In this document: positions 39,406 through 49,786 of the stretch, piece after piece
How positions within the stretch are numbered: the stretch's first letter is position 1
Layout of the letters: every line of letters begins with the position of its first letter
Source: Streptomyces sp. CB01249
GTDB lineage: Bacteria; Actinomycetota; Actinomycetes; Streptomycetales; Streptomycetaceae
Direction: 5' to 3'
Assembly (NCBI RefSeq): GCF_001905735.1
Contig: NZ_LISW01000002.1
Span: forward strand, 511,125-575,124
DNA: 64,000 bases
The notes under the pieces: generated by a model
Database searches by the model: none
What the model saw: only the letters and a program-made list of their open reading frames with translations
Told to the model about the DNA's origin: nothing
Translations under genes and position numbers: made by a program

Positions 39406-39975
39406 CTAGGGGACCACCACCACGGTCGCCCCCACCGTGGCGAACCGCCACACCGCATCCCCGTCGGCCCGAGACATCCGCACGCCCCCTGCCTTCACCG
39501 TGGGATCCGGCTCCTCCATCGACCCGTCCTGCGCGGCGCTGAAACCGATCGTCACGTCGTTCACCGTCGCGAACCGCACCACGTGCTCGATCGGCACGCC
39601 GTCGGACCCCTTCACGCTGCCCGAGCGCGACGTCACGTGATACGTGCCCGGCGTCGCGAGCACCGTGCTCGGCATCACCTTGAACGTCCGCGACGCCTTC
39701 CCCTTCGCGTCGACCAGCCACACCCGGCGGTCGTGCAGCGCGTAGACGACCCGCGCCCCGGTGCCGGAACCGGCGGGAACGGCCAGCGGGTCCTTCTTCG
39801 GCTTGGGCTTGCTGTGGCCCCCGGCCGGCGCGGACGCCGAGGCGCTGCTCGACGCCTTCGGCTTCGACGCCAGGTCGTCCGGCACATTCGCGGAAGCCTG
39901 GTACGCCAGGAAGCCGACCGCCACGACGGCCGCCGCGGTGAGCGCGGCCACGATTCCCGAGCTGCCCCTTGCCAC
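39406..39975 (-). CDS. L,D-transpeptidase-like exported protein lacking the catalytic residues
   Basis: The protein has 189 residues. A signal/anchor helix (IVAALTAAAVVAVGFLAYQA) is followed by a Ser/Lys/Pro-rich linker. The remaining domain resembles YkuD: WLVDAKGKASRTFKV, TPGTYHV, and a C-terminal VRMSRADGDAVWRF. At the position of the catalytic SHGCVR motif it reads KAGGVR, so His is Ala162 and Cys is Gly164. It is probably an inactive relative that binds cell wall. It is divergent from tsaB. Confidence 0.75.
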   Translation of the reverse strand: MARGSSGIVAALTAAAVVAVGFLAYQASANVPDDLASKPKASSSASASAPAGGHSKPKPKKDPLAVPAGSGTGARVVYALHDRRVWLVDAKGKASRTFKVMPSTVLATPGTYHVTSRSGSVKGSDGVPIEHVVRFATVNDVTIGFSAAQDGSMEEPDPTVKAGGVRMSRADGDAVWRFATVGATVVVVP

Positions 39976-40168
39976 CGTGCGTGCCTCTTTCGCTGTCGTG
40001 TGCCGTCAGGCGCGAACCACAAGTCGTACGCGGACCGTAAGTCGTACAAGCGTTCAAGCGTTTACACGTACTCCGCGTATACCCGGTGACGGTAGCAGCC
40101 GGGACCGCCCCGGCAGGGATGCCGTACGGGGCGCGGGGCGGGCCGCGCCGGAGCCGTAGGCTGTTTGC

Positions 40169-40831
40169 GTGCTCTTGCTCGCAATGGATACCGCCACCCC
40201 CGCCGTCACCGTCGCCCTGCACGACGGGACCCGCGTCGTCGCCGAGTCCGTGCAGGTCGACGCCCGCAGGCACGGGGAGCTGCTGCTGCCCGCCGTCGAC
40301 CGGGTCCTCGCGGACGCCGGGGTGAAACTCGACGCCGTGACGGACGTCGTCGTGGGCGTCGGCCCCGGCCCGTACACGGGACTGCGCGTCGGCCTGGTGA
40401 CGGCCGCCACCTTCGGCTCGGCGCTCTCCGTGCCCGTGCACGGCCTGTGCACCTTGGACGGCCTCGCGTACGCCGCCGGGCGCTCCGGACTCGACGGTCC
40501 GTTCGCCGTAGCCACGGACGCCCGCCGCAAGGAGGTCTACTGGGCGCGGTACGAGGACGCCCGCACCCGGACCGAAGGCCCCTCCGTCGACCGGCCCGCC
40601 GACATCGCGGACCGGCTCGCGGGCCTCCCGGTCGTCGGCGCGGGCGCGGTGCTCTACCCGGAGGCGTTCCCGGACGCGCGCGGCCCCGAACACCTCGCGG
40701 CGGGCGCCCTCGCGGGCCTCGCCGCCGAACGCCTCGCGGCCGGCGAGGAGCTGCTGGCGCCGCAGCCGCTCTACCTCCGCAGGCCCGACGCGCAGGTCCC
40801 GAAGAACTACAAGGTGGTCACCCCGAAGTGA
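40169..40831 (+). CDS. tsaB: tRNA threonylcarbamoyladenosine synthesis protein TsaB
   Basis: TsaB has the ASKHA fold and activates TsaD in t6A synthesis. It has 220 residues: MLLLAMDTATPAVTVAL at the N-terminus, VVVGVGPGPYTGLRVGL as the signature and FAVATDARRKEVYWA in the middle. The start is GTG at 40169. Its TGA overlaps the GTG of rimI by 4 bp, forming the conserved tsaB-rimI-tsaD operon. Confidence 0.95.
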   Translation: MLLLAMDTATPAVTVALHDGTRVVAESVQVDARRHGELLLPAVDRVLADAGVKLDAVTDVVVGVGPGPYTGLRVGLVTAATFGSALSVPVHGLCTLDGLAYAAGRSGLDGPFAVATDARRKEVYWARYEDARTRTEGPSVDRPADIADRLAGLPVVGAGAVLYPEAFPDARGPEHLAAGALAGLAAERLAAGEELLAPQPLYLRRPDAQVPKNYKVVTPK

Positions 40832-41322
40832 CCGTCACGACTGCGGTGCTGCGCGAGATGCGCTGGTGGGACATCGACCCCGTGCTCGCCCTCGAACACG
40901 AGCTGTTCCCGGAGGACGCCTGGTCGGCGGGCATGTTCTGGTCCGAGCTGGCCCATGCGCGCGGCCCGGCGGCCACCCGCCGCTACGTCGTCGCCGAGGA
41001 GCCGGGCACCGGCCGGATCGTCGGATACGCGGGCCTCGCGGCCGCCGGCGACCTCGCCGACGTACAGACGATCGCCGTCGCACGCGACCACTGGGGCGGA
41101 GGGCTCGGCTCCGAGCTGCTGACCGATCTGCTCCGGCACGCCACCGCCTTCGAGTGCGCCGAGGTGCTGCTCGAAGTCCGCGTCGACAACACGCGCGCCC
41201 AGAAGCTCTACGAGCGCTTCGGCTTCGAACCGATCGGCTTCCGCCGCGGCTACTACCAGCCGGGCAACATCGACGCGCTCGTCATGCGCCTCCACGTACA
41301 CGAAGAAAACGAGACTGACTGA
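40828..41322 (+). CDS. rimI: Ribosomal protein S18-alanine N-acetyltransferase
   Basis: RimI is a GNAT acetyltransferase modifying the N-terminus of S18 and other proteins. It has 164 residues. The acetyl-CoA loop is [15 protein letters not shown] near residue 90, and [21 protein letters not shown] is the typical C-terminal part. GTG 40828 overlaps the end of tsaB, and its TGA shares one base with the tsaD ATG. Confidence 0.94.
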   Translation: MTVTTAVLREMRWWDIDPVLALEHELFPEDAWSAGMFWSELAHARGPAATRRYVVAEEPGTGRIVGYAGLAAAGDLADVQTIAVARDHWGGGLGSELLTDLLRHATAFECAEVLLEVRVDNTRAQKLYERFGFEPIGFRRGYYQPGNIDALVMRLHVHEENETD

Positions 41323-42422
41323 TGGCTGACGAACCGCTCGTACTCGGCATCGAGACCTCCTGCGACGAGACCGGGGTCGGCATCGTCCGGGGGACCACGC
41401 TCCTCGCGGACGCCGTCGCGTCCAGCGTCGACACGCACGCCCGCTTCGGCGGCGTCGTCCCCGAGATCGCCTCCCGCGCCCACCTGGAGGCGATGGTCCC
41501 CACCATCGAGCGCGCCCTGAAGGAGGCCGGGGTCAGCGGCCGCGACCTCGACGGCATCGCCGTCACCGCCGGACCCGGCCTCGCGGGCGCCCTGCTCGTC
41601 GGCGTCTCCGCCGCCAAGGCGTACGCGTACGCGCTGAACAAGCCGCTGTACGGGGTCAACCACCTGGCGTCCCACATCTGCGTCGACCAGCTGGAGCACG
41701 GCCCGCTGCCCGAGCCGACCATGGCACTCCTGGTCAGCGGCGGGCACTCCTCGCTGCTGCTCGCGCCGGACATCACCAACGACGTCCGGCCGCTGGGCGC
41801 GACCATCGACGACGCGGCCGGCGAGGCGTTCGACAAGATCGCCCGGGTGCTGGACCTCGGCTTCCCCGGCGGCCCAGTCATCGACCGCCTCGCCCGCGAG
41901 GGCGACCCGGCCGCCATCGCGTTCCCGCGCGGGCTCACCGGCTCGCGCGACCCCGCCTACGACTTCTCGTTCTCCGGCCTGAAGACCTCCGTCGCCCGCT
42001 GGATCGAGGCCAAGCGGGCGGCCGGCGAGGAGGTGCCGGTGCGCGACGTGGCCGCGTCCTTCCAGGAGGCCGTGGTGGACGTGCTCACCCGCAAGGCCGT
42101 CCGCGCCTGCAAGGACGAGGGCGTCGACCACCTGATGATCGGCGGCGGCGTCGCGGCCAACTCCCGGCTGCGCGCGCTCGCCGAGGAGCGGTGCGAGCGG
42201 GCCGGCATCCGGCTGCGCGTGCCCCGCCCCAAGCTGTGCACCGACAACGGGGCGATGGTCGCCGCGCTCGGCGCCGAGATGGTCGCCCGCAACCGGCCCG
42301 CCTCCGACCTGGAGCTGTCCGCCGACTCCTCGCTGCCCGTCACCGAGACCCACGTCCCGGGCGCCCACACGCACGACCACGACCACGTGCACGAGATCAG
42401 CAAGGACAACCTCTACTCATGA
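41322..42422 (+). CDS. tsaD: tRNA N6-adenosine threonylcarbamoyltransferase
   Basis: TsaD transfers threonylcarbamoyl to A37 of tRNA. It has 366 residues; the core holds [13 protein letters not shown], the metal ligands in [10 protein letters not shown] (the HxxxH region) and VNHLASHI, and LVSGGHSSL. The final ~20 residues are an unusual His/Asp tail ([10 protein letters not shown]) beyond the normal end at about residue 340. It starts in a TGATG overlap with rimI and ends in an ATGA overlap with the next gene. Confidence 0.96.
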   Translation: MADEPLVLGIETSCDETGVGIVRGTTLLADAVASSVDTHARFGGVVPEIASRAHLEAMVPTIERALKEAGVSGRDLDGIAVTAGPGLAGALLVGVSAAKAYAYALNKPLYGVNHLASHICVDQLEHGPLPEPTMALLVSGGHSSLLLAPDITNDVRPLGATIDDAAGEAFDKIARVLDLGFPGGPVIDRLAREGDPAAIAFPRGLTGSRDPAYDFSFSGLKTSVARWIEAKRAAGEEVPVRDVAASFQEAVVDVLTRKAVRACKDEGVDHLMIGGGVAANSRLRALAEERCERAGIRLRVPRPKLCTDNGAMVAALGAEMVARNRPASDLELSADSSLPVTETHVPGAHTHDHDHVHEISKDNLYS

Positions 42423-42691
42423 GCGCCCCGGTCACCGCCCTGATGTGGGAGGCCCGCGCCGCCGAGGGCCGGGGCGGCGAACTGGCGGAGTGGGCCCGCG
42501 CCCGCGCCGCCGCGCTGTCCCGCCCCCCGCTCCGCAGCGAGCTGCTGCGCGCCCCGCAGGACCGGGTGCTCGTCATCACCTGGTGGCAGGGCGGGTACGC
42601 CGACGAGCTCCCGGAGCTGCCCGAGCCCGGTCCGGACCTCGTCACCCGGCCGGTCCACCGCTGGCGCTTCGAATCGCTGGGAGAGATCTAG
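42419..42691 (+). CDS. Small conserved protein downstream of tsaD
   Basis: The protein has 90 residues. It is coupled to tsaD by a 4-bp ATGA overlap. The sequence [20 protein letters not shown], then VLVITWWQG and [12 protein letters not shown], has the look of a small ferredoxin-like ABM domain, a weak structural guess. A role with tsaD is suggested only by position. Confidence 0.7.
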   Translation: MSAPVTALMWEARAAEGRGGELAEWARARAAALSRPPLRSELLRAPQDRVLVITWWQGGYADELPELPEPGPDLVTRPVHRWRFESLGEI

Positions 42692-42771
42692 CCCCGGCAC
42701 GTCGATGAGTTCCGGGCGCCCGCGCGGTCTACCCTTCACGGCACTTTGCCCCTGTACATGAGGAGAGGACC

Positions 42772-43242
42772 ATGCAGAAGGTCACCACGTTCCTTTGGTA
42801 TCCGAAGGGCGTGATCGAGGAGGCGGCCGACTACTACGTCTCCGTCGTCGGCGGCGACTCGCGCGTCCTGGAGACCACCCGCTGGACCGCCGCGAGCCCC
42901 GGCGAGGAGGGCACGGCGATGACCGTACGGTTCCAGCTGGACGGCGCGGAGTACGTCGCGTTCGACGGCGGGCCCGAGATCACCCTCAACGAGGCCGCCT
43001 CGCTCTCCGTCGAGTGCGACTCGCAGGAGGAGGTGGACCGGCTGTGGAACGAGCTCACCTCCGGCGGCGGGCAGGAGATCCAGTGCGGCTGGCTCAAGGA
43101 CAAGTACGGCCTGTTCTGGCAGATCGTCCCGCCGGGCCTCGGTGAGGCGCTCACCGACCCGGATCCGGAGAAGGCCGCCCGCGCGATGAAGGCCATGCTC
43201 GGCATGAAGCGCCTGGACATCGAGGCCATCCGCAACGCCTGA
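42772..43242 (+). CDS. VOC family protein (PhnB/3-dmu-9_3-mt type)
   Basis: The protein has 156 residues, a glyoxalase/bleomycin-resistance fold member. VTTFLWYPKGVIEEAADYYVSV is the first half of the fold, and CGWLKDKYGLFWQIVPP is the signature of the PhnB-like subfamily. The substrate is unknown. AGGAGAGG at 42759-42766 gives a good ribosome site. No operon partners are evident. Confidence 0.88.
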   Translation: MQKVTTFLWYPKGVIEEAADYYVSVVGGDSRVLETTRWTAASPGEEGTAMTVRFQLDGAEYVAFDGGPEITLNEAASLSVECDSQEEVDRLWNELTSGGGQEIQCGWLKDKYGLFWQIVPPGLGEALTDPDPEKAARAMKAMLGMKRLDIEAIRNA

Positions 43243-43289
43243 TCCCCGTGCGGTAATTGGGGCCAGGGGTGCTCGATAGGGTCTGCCCC

Positions 43290-43955
43290 ATGTCCCCTCG
43301 CTTCGTGCTGCCGCCGCCCCCGCCGCCCGTGGAGATACGTTCCTGGCCCGACCGGGACGCGCTGCTCGCCGACCGGTCCTTCCTGCTCGGTGTGCTGGTC
43401 AAGGCGCACATCGGCCCCGGCCGGCTCGGGCTGCTGTGGCTGTGGGGGGTGGTCGGCGCGATCGGCTGGTCGTTCATCGGGACGGCGATCATCACCTTCG
43501 AGGAGTCGTACGACTTCATCAGCGCGATCCTGGGCGTGGTGCTGCTCGCGATGGGCGCCGCCGCCCTGATCCCGGCGGTGATCCTGCTCGTCTCCGGACT
43601 GCGCCGGGACGTGGCGCTGCGCCGGCTGCTCACGCAGTGGGGCGAGCTGGACCGCGACCCCGCCCGCGACGCCGGACTCCGGCTCCCCGGCACGAGTCTG
43701 GGGTGGCTGCTGCCCTCCTTCGCGCTCGGCGCGCTGGGCCTCTACCTCTGCGTCGTCGTGCCTGCGGGGGCGGTCCGGGGCGAGGACACGTACGGGCTGA
43801 TGGCGCTGATCATGGGGCTGGGGCTGCTGGCCTGGTTCGTCGGGCTCGTCGGCGTCTTCAAGGCGTTCTGGCACCGGCGCTGGATCGTGCGGACGCTGGC
43901 CGGGGCGACCGCGCCGCCGCCCCTGGTGTCCCGGAGCGGCGGCGTCCACCGCTGA
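43290..43955 (+). CDS. Small multi-pass membrane protein
   Basis: The protein has 221 residues. A Pro-rich N-terminus (LPPPPPPVEIRSWP) is followed by four predicted helices in pairs (GLLWLWGVVGAIGWSFIG, AILGVVLLAMGAAALIPAV, SFALGALGLYLCVVVPAG, GLMALIMGLGLLAWFVGL). The family is unknown. ATG 43290 lies 7 nt after TAGGGT, compatible with a leaderless transcript; no clear -35 box is seen. Confidence 0.75.
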   Translation: MSPRFVLPPPPPPVEIRSWPDRDALLADRSFLLGVLVKAHIGPGRLGLLWLWGVVGAIGWSFIGTAIITFEESYDFISAILGVVLLAMGAAALIPAVILLVSGLRRDVALRRLLTQWGELDRDPARDAGLRLPGTSLGWLLPSFALGALGLYLCVVVPAGAVRGEDTYGLMALIMGLGLLAWFVGLVGVFKAFWHRRWIVRTLAGATAPPPLVSRSGGVHR

Positions 43956-44089
43956 AGCCTTTTCGGCCCCTCCGTGTGAGCCACCCGGGGGACCGCGCGT
44001 GCCCGGCGGCGGTGTCGTAGCCGATGCCCCGTCACGTACTGGCAGGATCCGGCGCCATGCAGCCAGTACGACAAAAGGACAAATTGGCC

Positions 44090-45064
44090 ATGAATGGGCG
44101 TGAAACGGGTCCGGTGACGGGCGGGCGGCAGCGGGTACGGAGTCGCCTGCGGCGCAGACCGGGTTACGCGGTCCTCGCCGCGCTCCTGGTCGCCGCCGCC
44201 GCGTCCGGCTGCGCGGCCGGGGACGACTCGGGCGCCGCGGTCCGGAGCGCGAAGGCCCAGGTCGGCCAAGCGGGCCCGCAGGCGGAACCGGCGGCCGGGG
44301 CGCTCGGCACCCGCGCGGCGCAGGCGGAACGGGCCAGGCTCGCGCAGGCCGCCCGCGCGGTCGCCGCCAAGAAGTGGGACCTGGCGGCCACGCCGCTCGC
44401 GGCGCCCGTACCGCCCGCGAAGAAGCCGCACATCACCACCCGCAAGGGCTTCGAGGTCTCGGGCCAGGACGACTCGCTGCCGCCGGTCTTCACCCGGGTC
44501 CCCACCACGGACAAGGTCGTCTTCCTGACCATGGACGACGGGGACGACAAGGACCCCGAGCTGCTGAAGATGATGTCGGAGCTGAACATCCCGTACAGCG
44601 CCTTCCTCACCGACTACCTGGTGCGCGACGACTACACGTACTTCGAGGACGCCCAGTCCCGGGGGACCGTGATCGGCAACCACACGCTCAACCACCGCTA
44701 CCTGCCGGGCCTTTCGCACGACGAGCAGAAGCGTGAGATCTGCGGCCAGCAGGACATCCTCGAGAAGCAGTTCGGCAAGCGGCCCCGGCTCTTCCGGCCG
44801 CCGTACGGCAACTACAACACCGACACGCTGAAGATCGCCAAGTCCTGCGGCGTCACCGCCGTGCCGCTGTGGGAGGCGGAGGCGTTCCCCGACCACATGG
44901 AGTGGCGCGAGGAGGACCAGAAGCTGCACCCCGGCGACATCATCCTCACGCACTTCCGGGGCAAGGCGGACTGGAAGGGGAGCATGCCCGACCTGGTCCG
45001 GTCCGTCATGAAGGTCATCACGGACCAGGGCTACTCGGTGGCCCGCCTGGAGGACTACGTATAG
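44090..45064 (+). CDS. Polysaccharide deacetylase lipoprotein (NodB domain, CE4)
   Basis: The protein has 324 residues. A signal peptide ends at a lipobox ASG-C near residue 40, so it should be an anchored lipoprotein. The NodB domain (about 150-320) shows FLTMDDGDDKD (motif 1, Asp), the metal His pair in GNHTLNHRYL, RPPYGNYN, and ILTHF near the end. It probably de-N-acetylates peptidoglycan or another surface glycan. ATG 44090 has AAAGGA upstream; ATG 44057 is an alternative. Confidence 0.85.
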   Translation: MNGRETGPVTGGRQRVRSRLRRRPGYAVLAALLVAAAASGCAAGDDSGAAVRSAKAQVGQAGPQAEPAAGALGTRAAQAERARLAQAARAVAAKKWDLAATPLAAPVPPAKKPHITTRKGFEVSGQDDSLPPVFTRVPTTDKVVFLTMDDGDDKDPELLKMMSELNIPYSAFLTDYLVRDDYTYFEDAQSRGTVIGNHTLNHRYLPGLSHDEQKREICGQQDILEKQFGKRPRLFRPPYGNYNTDTLKIAKSCGVTAVPLWEAEAFPDHMEWREEDQKLHPGDIILTHFRGKADWKGSMPDLVRSVMKVITDQGYSVARLEDYV

Positions 45065-45471
45065 GAGGCGGCGTACGCGCGGGCGTCCCCGGGCTCCGGG
45101 CGCGCGTCCTCGTAGGCGCTGTGCCAGGCCGTCAGCGTGAGGACCAGCAGCAGGCATGCGCCGATCAGCTGGACGGTGCCCGCGATCGGAAGCCTCTGAC
45201 GCAGCAGCACCCCGCCGATCAGGCAGGCCACCGCCGTGATGGCGGCCAGGACGAGAGTGCCGGACCAGTCCATCCCGGGCGGTCCGGCCTCCGTCATGTC
45301 CGGGCCCGGCGGTCGGGGATCGGAGCCCGTGTACGCGTAGAAGAGGACCGAGCTGACCAGCATCTCCAGCGCGACGATCAGCAGGCCGAGCAGCGCGTCG
45401 AGGCAGCCGGTCATCACCGGTCCCGGGCGGGCGGCGGCCGGGCGGTCCGCGCCGGAGGTTCGTATCCGCAT
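45055..45471 (-). CDS. Small membrane protein of unknown function
   Basis: The protein has 138 residues. A basic, Ala/Pro-rich N-terminus is followed by three or four hydrophobic helices (LDALLGLLIVALEMLVSSVL, TLVLAAITAVACLIGGVLL, IAGTVQLIGACLLLVLTL). The C-terminus is Ala/Tyr-rich. It is convergent with the deacetylase gene, overlapping it by 10 bp. No family is recognised. Confidence 0.65.
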   Translation of the reverse strand: MRIRTSGADRPAAARPGPVMTGCLDALLGLLIVALEMLVSSVLFYAYTGSDPRPPGPDMTEAGPPGMDWSGTLVLAAITAVACLIGGVLLRQRLPIAGTVQLIGACLLLVLTLTAWHSAYEDARPEPGDARAYAASYT

Positions 45472-45595
45472 GCCGCCACCGTCCACCGGAACGGTCCGGG
45501 GCGGCCCCCGCGTTGTCCCTAAGGTGTCCGGAACGTTGCAGAGCCGCAGCCGTAAGGAGGCGGGCGGGTCCCACGTACGCCACGAGGGGCGTGAA

Positions 45596-45669
45596 TTGGC
45601 ACTCCGCTTGACCGAGTGCTAATCACGGTCATAGTCTCAGTGCTGGCACTCCCCACTGGAGAGTGCCAG
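45596..45669 (+). promoter_or_regulatory. groES promoter with two CIRCE elements
   Basis: CIRCE 1 is TTGGCACTC (45596-45604) and GAGTGCTAA (45614-45622); CIRCE 2 is CTGGCACTC (45643-45651) and GAGTGCCAG (45661-45669). Both have 9-bp spacers. Between them the promoter TTGACC (45608-45613) and TAGTCT (45632-45637), 18 nt apart, starts transcription near CIRCE 2. HrcA repression is inferred from the family. Confidence 0.92.
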
Positions 45670-45775
45670 CAGTACTGTGCGACCGGCAGGTCCGGCACCC
45701 GCGACGACGGGCCACCTGGTCGCCGACCCAAAGACTGTTAAACCCCGTGAGATCTCCGAAGGGGGAGACCGGATC

Positions 45776-46084
45776 GTGTCGACCGCCAGCTCCAAGGTTG
45801 CGATCAAGCCGCTCGAGGACCGCATTGTGGTCCAGCCGCTCGACGCCGAGCAGACCACGGCCTCCGGCCTGGTTATCCCGGACACCGCCAAGGAGAAGCC
45901 CCAGGAGGGCGTCGTCCTGGCCGTGGGCCCGGGCCGCTTCGAGAACGGCGAGCGCCTGCCGCTCGACGTCAAGACCGGCGATGTCGTGCTGTACAGCAAG
46001 TACGGCGGCACCGAGGTGAAGTACAACGGCGAGGAGTACCTCGTCCTCTCGGCGCGCGACGTCCTCGCGATCATCGAGAAGTAA
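45776..46084 (+). CDS. groES: Co-chaperonin GroES
   Basis: GroES is the heptameric lid of the GroEL folding chamber. It has 102 residues. [20 protein letters not shown], then [15 protein letters not shown] and the C-terminal [15 protein letters not shown] are diagnostic. The start is GTG 45776 with GGGGGAG about 10 nt upstream. groEL1 follows after 103 nt. The pair is under two CIRCE elements. Confidence 0.98.
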   Translation: MSTASSKVAIKPLEDRIVVQPLDAEQTTASGLVIPDTAKEKPQEGVVLAVGPGRFENGERLPLDVKTGDVVLYSKYGGTEVKYNGEEYLVLSARDVLAIIEK

Positions 46085-46169
46085 TTCACCCACGTTTGCT
46101 TCTGTTCTGCGCCCCTGGCCCCCTGCGACATAACTAGCCGGGCGGCAGGGGCGCAGTTCTTGTTTTTGA

Positions 46170-47813
<1,644 letters not shown>

Positions 47814-47824
47814 CGGTCAGCCAC

Positions 47825-47858
47825 GAAGGCCCGGTCCCCTGCGGGGGGCCGGGCCTTC
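47825..47858. terminator. Bidirectional terminator after groEL1
   Basis: GAAGGCCCGG (47825-47834) pairs perfectly with CCGGGCCTTC (47849-47858), and the stem continues inward with CCCC/GGGG. It separates groEL1 from the convergent dehydrogenase gene. Confidence 0.85.
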
Positions 47859-47873
47859 GCGTTGTTCCACGTT

Positions 47874-48902
47874 CTACGCCGACCGGTCCAGCGCCGCCGG
47901 ATGCACCGGCTCCGCGAACGGCCGGCCCTGGGCGTACCGCTCCAGTTCGTCCAGGGCGTGGTCGGTCATGCGGTGGAGTTCGTTGCCGAGGGAGCCGGCC
48001 ACGTGCGGGGTCAGGAGGACGTTGGGGAGGTTGTACAGCGGGGAGTCGGTGGGGGGGAGTTCGGGGTCTGTTACGTCGAGTACGGCGTGCAGGCGGCCCG
48101 GGATCAGTTCGCGGAGCAGGGACGCCTCGTCGATCAGGGAGCCCCGGGCCGTGTTGATCAGCGTCGAGCCGGTCCGCATCAGGGCGAGTTGGCGGGCGCC
48201 GATCATGTGGTGGGTCTCGGGGAGTTGGGGGGCGTGCACGGAGACGACGTCGGCGCGGGCGCACAGTTCGTCCAGGGGGACTGGTTCGGCGCCCAGCCGG
48301 GCCGCCTCGGCCTCGGTGACGTACGGGTCGTACAGCAGGACCGCCAGGTCGAAGGGGCGGAGCAGCTCGATGACGCGGCGGCCGATGCGGGAGGCGCCGA
48401 TGATGCCCACCGTGCGGCGGTAGTTGCCGGCCCCGTCCAGCTCGGCGCGCCAGTCGTGGTCGGCGCGGAGCTCGCGGTAGACGTGGGCGGAGTGCGCGAC
48501 GCGCTTGTTGGCCAGCAGGATCGTGGCCAGGGTGTATTCGGCCACCGGCAGGGCGTTGGCCCCGGCCGCCGAGGAGACGGCGAGGCCGCGCTCCCAGCAG
48601 GCGTCGGTGATGTGGTGCTTGACGGAGCCGGCCGCGTGGACGACCGCCTTGAGGCGGGGCGCGGCGGCCAGGACCCGGGGGGTGAGCGGGGTGGCGCCCC
48701 AGCAGGTGAACAGGACCTCCGCCTCGGCGAGGGCGGCGGCGACGCGCGGGTCCGGGTCGGCCAGGTCGTGGGCGACGAGGGCCGGGTCCGTACGGGCGAG
48801 GGCGGCGAGCCGGGCGCGGTGGCGGGGTTCGAAGAGGCGCTCGTAGATGTCCGGGCCCATGGCGAGCAGGACGGACGGCCGGGGGTCAGTGGTGGACTGC
48901 AT
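47874..48902 (-). CDS. D-isomer-specific 2-hydroxyacid dehydrogenase
   Basis: The protein has 342 residues, an NAD-dependent 2-hydroxyacid/glycerate-type dehydrogenase. The nucleotide loop is GIIGASRIGRRV, where Ser replaces the second Gly of GxGxxG, a subfamily variant. The catalytic Arg is in INTARGSLID and the catalytic His in LLTPHVAGS. It is the last gene behind the sugar importer (29-nt gap), so it may act on the imported sugar's acid product. ATG 48902 has AAGGGAG upstream. Confidence 0.88.
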   Translation of the reverse strand: MQSTTDPRPSVLLAMGPDIYERLFEPRHRARLAALARTDPALVAHDLADPDPRVAAALAEAEVLFTCWGATPLTPRVLAAAPRLKAVVHAAGSVKHHITDACWERGLAVSSAAGANALPVAEYTLATILLANKRVAHSAHVYRELRADHDWRAELDGAGNYRRTVGIIGASRIGRRVIELLRPFDLAVLLYDPYVTEAEAARLGAEPVPLDELCARADVVSVHAPQLPETHHMIGARQLALMRTGSTLINTARGSLIDEASLLRELIPGRLHAVLDVTDPELPPTDSPLYNLPNVLLTPHVAGSLGNELHRMTDHALDELERYAQGRPFAEPVHPAALDRSA

Positions 48903-48931
48903 GGGGGTGAACGACTCCCTTGGGGTGGGGG

Positions 48932-49786
48932 CTACTTGACGCTGCCGGCGGTGAGTCCGGCCTTCCAGTGCCGTTGCAGGGAGACGAAGGCGACGATCAG
49001 CGGGATGACGGCGAGGAGCGACCCGGTGACGACGAGCGGGTAGAAGCCCGGCTCGCTGTGGGTGTTGGTGTTCCAGGAGTACAGGCCGAGGCTCAGCGGG
49101 AAGAGCTTGCGGTCCGAGAGCATCACCAGCGGAAGGAAGAAGTTGTTCCAGATCGCGGTGAACTGGAAGAGGAAGACGGTCACGAACCCCGGCATCATCA
49201 TCGGCAGCCCGATGGAGAAGAAGGTCCGCAGCTCGCCCGCCCCGTCGATGCGCGCGGCCTCCAGCGCCTCGCCCGGGATGTACCCGGCGGAGAACACCCG
49301 GGCGAGATAGACGCCGAAGGGGTTCACCAGGACCGGGATCAGCACCGACCAGTACGTGTTGACGAGGCCGAGCTTGCTGGCCAGCAGGTACATCGGCAGG
49401 GCCAGCGCGGTCGTCGGGACGAGCACCCCGAGCAGGACGAGCCCGAACAGCTTCTCCTTGCCCCGGAACTCGTACTTGTCGAAGGCGTACCCGGCGGCGA
49501 CGCAGATCAGCGAGCAGACCGCGGCGCCCACTCCCGCGTACAGCAGGCTGTTCCCGTACCACCGGAAGTAGACGCCGTCCCCGTACGAGGCGATGTCGGA
49601 GAGGTTCTTCGAGAGGTCGAAGCCCTTGAAGGAGAAGGTGTCGCCGGCGAGCAGCGAGCCGGTGTCCTTGGTGGCGGCGGTGACCAGCCAGACGAGCGGG
49701 AAGAGCATGTAGAGGACGGCCAGGAGCAGCGCTCCGTTGACGGCCGCCTTGGACAGCCAGGGGTTCTTGCGGGTCGTGGTGCTCAT
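48932..49786 (-). CDS. Sugar ABC importer permease (MalG/LacG type)
   Basis: The protein has 284 residues with six predicted helices. The permease signature is EALEAARIDGAGELRTFFSIGLPMM (EAA loop, split here over its length) near residues 170-195. The N-terminal motif LLLAVLYMLFPLVWLVTAAT is typical of the MalG side. Its ATG overlaps the stop of the other permease by 4 bp. The operon has no ATPase, so a shared one such as MsiK is inferred. Confidence 0.93.
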   Translation of the reverse strand: MSTTTRKNPWLSKAAVNGALLLAVLYMLFPLVWLVTAATKDTGSLLAGDTFSFKGFDLSKNLSDIASYGDGVYFRWYGNSLLYAGVGAAVCSLICVAAGYAFDKYEFRGKEKLFGLVLLGVLVPTTALALPMYLLASKLGLVNTYWSVLIPVLVNPFGVYLARVFSAGYIPGEALEAARIDGAGELRTFFSIGLPMMMPGFVTVFLFQFTAIWNNFFLPLVMLSDRKLFPLSLGLYSWNTNTHSEPGFYPLVVTGSLLAVIPLIVAFVSLQRHWKAGLTAGSVK

